Of a DNA stretch of 8,192 nucleotides, positions 6,480 to 8,192 are shown in pieces. The position numbers were made by a program, and so were the translations under genes. This DNA is from Methanothrix harundinacea (GTDB lineage Archaea > Halobacteriota > Methanosarcinia > Methanotrichales > Methanotrichaceae): positions 1-8,192 of the forward strand of contig DAQG01000006.1 of NCBI GenBank assembly GCA_002502785.1, written 5' to 3'. The notes beneath the pieces were generated by a model. The model searched no databases. It saw nothing but the letters and a program-made list of their open reading frames with translations, and had not been told where the DNA came from. Position 1 is the stretch's first letter. The number at the start of each line of letters is the position of its first letter.

Positions 6480-6497
6480 CTGAAAAGTGAGAGATTG

Positions 6498-6771
6498 GGT
6501 ATAATTCAAATCCTGGAACCACGAGGATACGAGCGGACACAATGAAATGTTGCGGATACATGACCTATTATTAAAACCGGCCCTGCCTCTGAAGGGCTTC
6601 ATAAAAACCTCGCCAGAAAGCAGCTAGTTCTGCTCTTGCCAATCTCAAATATTCCTGATATCAAATCCGATCGATCGGTCCGGCCAGTACTTGAGAGATC
6701 CTGGAATCAATAACGTAAAATAGTTTAAACGACAAAAACGACAGTTATAGTGAAGTATTTGGGGGAATACT
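6498..6771. other. upstream region of the exported-protein gene
   Basis: Noncoding, moderate GC. It holds a weak hairpin GCCCT/AGGGC near 6583-6599, a perfect 12-bp palindrome CCGATCGATCGG at 6667-6678 that could be an operator, an A/T-rich candidate promoter AATAGTTTAAAC at about 6719-6730, and a direct repeat AAACGACA at 6727-6734 and 6736-6743. No gene was found. Confidence 0.45.
6761..6766 (+). promoter_or_regulatory. ribosome binding site of the exported-protein gene
   Basis: GGGGGA, five bases before the ATG at 6772, is a purine-rich Shine-Dalgarno-like site. It supports this start and, unlike the CLC genes, implies a leadered mRNA. Confidence 0.5.
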
Positions 6772-7683
6772 ATGAAAAAATCCACATATCAGCTGGTCCT
6801 CGGCCTTTTTGCCCTGGCCTTTGCCCCGAGCGCGTCGGGCCAATTGGACCGTTTCTCGGGATACTGGACGAACGTCGACCCAAACACCGATGGGGTCACG
6901 ACCCTTGACATAGGCGTGAGCGGCACGGACGTTACGATCAACGCCTGGGGTAAGTGCGTTCCCACCGATTGTGAATGGGGTGAAGCATACCCATCTTACG
7001 CCTATGGTCCGGGTGTGAGCTCAGGCCTCCTGTCCGAGGCGATGGCCATCTCCGCAGTCTGGACGACGAGCTTCAGCGAGACGCTGATGATTATTCGACC
7101 CGCCGAAATGGAGCGCCTCCAGGCTGACATTTACACCAGGTTTACTGATGGAAGCGGACGGACGGCCTACACCCAAAGCTACATCTTCGAGCTGGGCCAC
7201 GATTATCAGTGCTACCAAAATATTCCGGGCCCACAGCTAGAGCTTACGGGAACCGAAGACTATTCGGTGAGCGGAAATGACTTCACCAGATACAAGCTCT
7301 CGGTCACCAACTGGAACGTTTACCCGCCTGAGCTCTTCGAGGCTGCGCCTGACCTGCCGCCCTGCGGCCTGAACACCGAATCTTCCAGGACGTGGGTGGA
7401 CATTTACAACCAGGACGACGTTCGGGTTTACGGTTTCTGCGCCCTGGCAACTTCGGAAGACCTGAAGGGCCTCTGGTTCGCGGTGAAGCAGGGCGACGCC
7501 CCGCCAGGTTCGGTGTACGTAGTGATGACCGATCGGCGATGCGACCTTTCTTACGTCTCGAACGAGGTCTCAATCAGCTCTGCATCGAGCATTGCAACGC
7601 CGACTACGCCGCCTGAGACCCAGACGACTCTGCCCCCAGACCTCCAGACGATAATAAACTTCCAGAGGGTGAAGCCCTTCTGA
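6772..7683 (+). CDS. exported two-domain protein of unknown function
   Basis: Protein of 303 residues. Residues 1-23 form a Sec signal peptide (KK, then LVLGLFALAFA, then ASG before Gln24), so it is likely secreted or held at the cell surface. Domain 1 (about 25-145) opens FSGYWTNVDPNTDGVTTLDI and includes WGKCVPTDCEWG, with a cysteine pair (C62, C67); I recall similar WxNVDPNTxG...GKCxPxDCxWG domains in other exported prokaryotic proteins of unknown role. Domain 2 (about 172-265) has VTNWNVYPPELFEAAPDLPPCG, SSRTWVDIY and VYGFCALATSEDLKGLWFAV, also a recurring uncharacterised module. A Thr/Pro-rich tail (about 268-290) follows. No catalytic motif is visible; the cysteines may form disulfides. 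The start is chosen for the signal peptide and the GGGGGA site. No operon partner is seen. Confidence 0.88.
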   Translation: MKKSTYQLVLGLFALAFAPSASGQLDRFSGYWTNVDPNTDGVTTLDIGVSGTDVTINAWGKCVPTDCEWGEAYPSYAYGPGVSSGLLSEAMAISAVWTTSFSETLMIIRPAEMERLQADIYTRFTDGSGRTAYTQSYIFELGHDYQCYQNIPGPQLELTGTEDYSVSGNDFTRYKLSVTNWNVYPPELFEAAPDLPPCGLNTESSRTWVDIYNQDDVRVYGFCALATSEDLKGLWFAVKQGDAPPGSVYVVMTDRRCDLSYVSNEVSISSASSIATPTTPPETQTTLPPDLQTIINFQRVKPF

Positions 7684-7743
7684 GCGGCAGGGGGCATCTA
7701 GCCGGGGTCAGGACAGAATCGCATACGTCATGTATCGAGCAAA

Positions 7744-7774
7744 GCGGGTTCGCTTACGCCTGGAGCGAATCCGC
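7744..7774 (+). repeat. 11-bp hairpin downstream of the exported-protein gene
   Basis: GCGGGTTCGCT (7744-7754) pairs with AGCGAATCCGC (7764-7774) around a 9-base loop. The single mismatch is a G-U pair in the plus-strand RNA, so the fold favours that strand. It lies about 60 bases after the stop codon. No T-run follows directly; it may stabilise the mRNA 3' end. Confidence 0.55.
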
Positions 7775-7891
7775 CCCCGCGGGAAACAAGGTTGATATGG
7801 CCGCCAAAAAGATCAACGGCACCCACCCCAGACCCTGACAGGACCTGGCGGAGGGTGGAGACGGGTTTCAGCGCCTTCAAGATTGGGGTTC

Positions 7892-7916
7892 GATCGGAGC
7901 GGCGACGCCTCCGATC
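7892..7916. repeat. 8-bp hairpin
   Basis: GATCGGAG (7892-7899) and CTCCGATC (7909-7916) form a perfect 8-bp stem with a 9-base loop. It is the second hairpin in this gene-poor stretch. Confidence 0.45.
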
Positions 7917-8068
7917 TCAAAGCCCTGGTAAATTACGAGAAGGCGTTTTTGCAGGGTATCACCCGCCTTCCATCGACAGTATGTCCGTGGTGAAATAGGC
8001 GACTTGCGGGGCTGGGATGCCTCTTATTTTCCTATATTTTCCTTTTCGGCGGCGAATTCTTGACGGAA

Positions 8069-8192
8069 TCACTTTCTTACAGCCGACCTTGGCGTTGGGA
8101 TGCTATAGACCTCGGAGAAGTAGGGCTTGATTTCTTGAAGCACGGTTTGTCCTCGACGAGAATAAGTTTTTTGGCTCTTCGCTATTTCCTGT
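8069..8192 (-). CDS. possible C-terminal end of a gene running off the right edge
   Basis: A minus-strand frame is open from the window edge to a TGA at 8071-8069, giving 40 residues that end in LQEIKPYFSEVYSIPTPRSA followed by VRK. Composition is protein-like (mixed charges, aromatic residues, KPYFSEVY segment) and unlike the Arg/Pro-rich chance frames nearby. The KPYF-V pattern faintly recalls C-terminal ends of Rossmann methyltransferases, but that is too weak for a call. The other frames across this stretch are closed by stops. Confidence 0.3.
   Translation of the reverse strand, partial: QEIAKSQKTYSRRGQTVLQEIKPYFSEVYSIPTPRSAVRK

Larger units (their letters stand above)
5505..6480. other. 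AT-rich intergenic block without a supported gene
   Basis: Long runs of A and T with frequent stops in all frames and many chance TATA-like words. The only higher-GC part is about 5950-6150. The base composition is very different from the flanking genes, which suggests acquired or decayed DNA or a structural spacer. No tRNA, rRNA or CRISPR repeat pattern was seen. Confidence 0.6.
5545..6497. repeat. inverted repeat bounding the AT-rich block
   Basis: CAATTCTCACTTTTCA at 5545-5560 is the reverse complement, apart from one inserted base, of TGAAAAGTGAGAGATTG at 6481-6497; the inner 12 bases match perfectly. Together they enclose about 950 bases of AT-rich DNA. They could be remnant terminal repeats of a degenerate element. 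No clear target duplication was found outside them. Confidence 0.35.
7684..8068. other. GC-rich stretch with no convincing gene
   Basis: Frames are short and broken. A 68-codon plus frame at 7792-7998 is rich in Arg, Ser and Pro, as expected of noncoding GC-rich DNA, and lacks a binding site. The plus strand near 7715-7810 reads as SGFAYAWSESAPAGNKVDM in another frame, which may be a decayed gene fragment. A pyrimidine-rich run at 8023-8046 (several TTTT words) could end plus-strand transcription. Confidence 0.4.

Noticed and set aside
7304..7573. Minus-strand Arg-rich frame inside the exported-protein gene
   Set aside because: Antisense shadow; the plus-strand frame has a signal peptide, a ribosome binding site and domain structure.
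7792..7998. Plus-strand 68-codon frame after the exported-protein gene
   Set aside because: No ribosome binding site, Arg/Ser/Pro-rich, and no recognisable motif; treated as noncoding.

Overview
The window looks archaeal, most likely from a methanogen of the Methanothrix (Methanosaeta) type. The case rests on GC-rich genes separated by very AT-rich spacers, A/T boxes of archaeal TATA type lying 28-30 bases ahead of coding starts, TTG and GTG start codons, and a protein repertoire of CLC channels, an IS110 transposase and an exported protein. The genus is an inference from style, not from a marker gene.

Left third (1-1680): an IS110-family insertion sequence. Its transposase reads on the minus strand and is broken by one +1 frameshift. 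It keeps the DEDD residues in the first frame and the serine-bearing C-terminal domain in the second. About 220-250 bases of noncoding DNA lie upstream of the transposase start. They are rich in hairpins, carry a 12-bp long-range inverted repeat and a 10-bp direct repeat, and are a good candidate for the element's bridge RNA and left end.

Middle (1704-5423): two tandem minus-strand paralogues of the CLC anion channel/transporter family, each with a C-terminal pair of CBS domains. Both keep the gating glutamate (GREGP) and the pore tyrosine. Both have valine where proton-coupled CLC exchangers have the internal 'proton' glutamate, so a passive channel is predicted. They differ at the selectivity-filter serine position (His in one, Asp in the other). 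Each has its own TATA-like box at leaderless spacing, so they are probably two transcription units. A 48-codon plus-strand reading frame with its own TATA-like box lies between them.

Gap 5424-6771: an AT-rich, essentially gene-free block. It contains tandem 13-bp repeats next to the CLC promoter, an inverted repeat bounding about 950 bases, a small higher-GC coding relic, and a strong 21-bp-stem hairpin.

Right third (6772-8192): an exported two-domain protein of unknown function with a signal peptide and a Thr/Pro-rich tail. It is followed by a GC-rich stretch with two hairpins and no convincing complete gene, then possibly the C-terminal end of a minus-strand gene running off the right edge. 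The only functional link seen between neighbours is the CLC pair; the insertion sequence lies just beyond the 3' end of the first CLC gene and leaves it intact.
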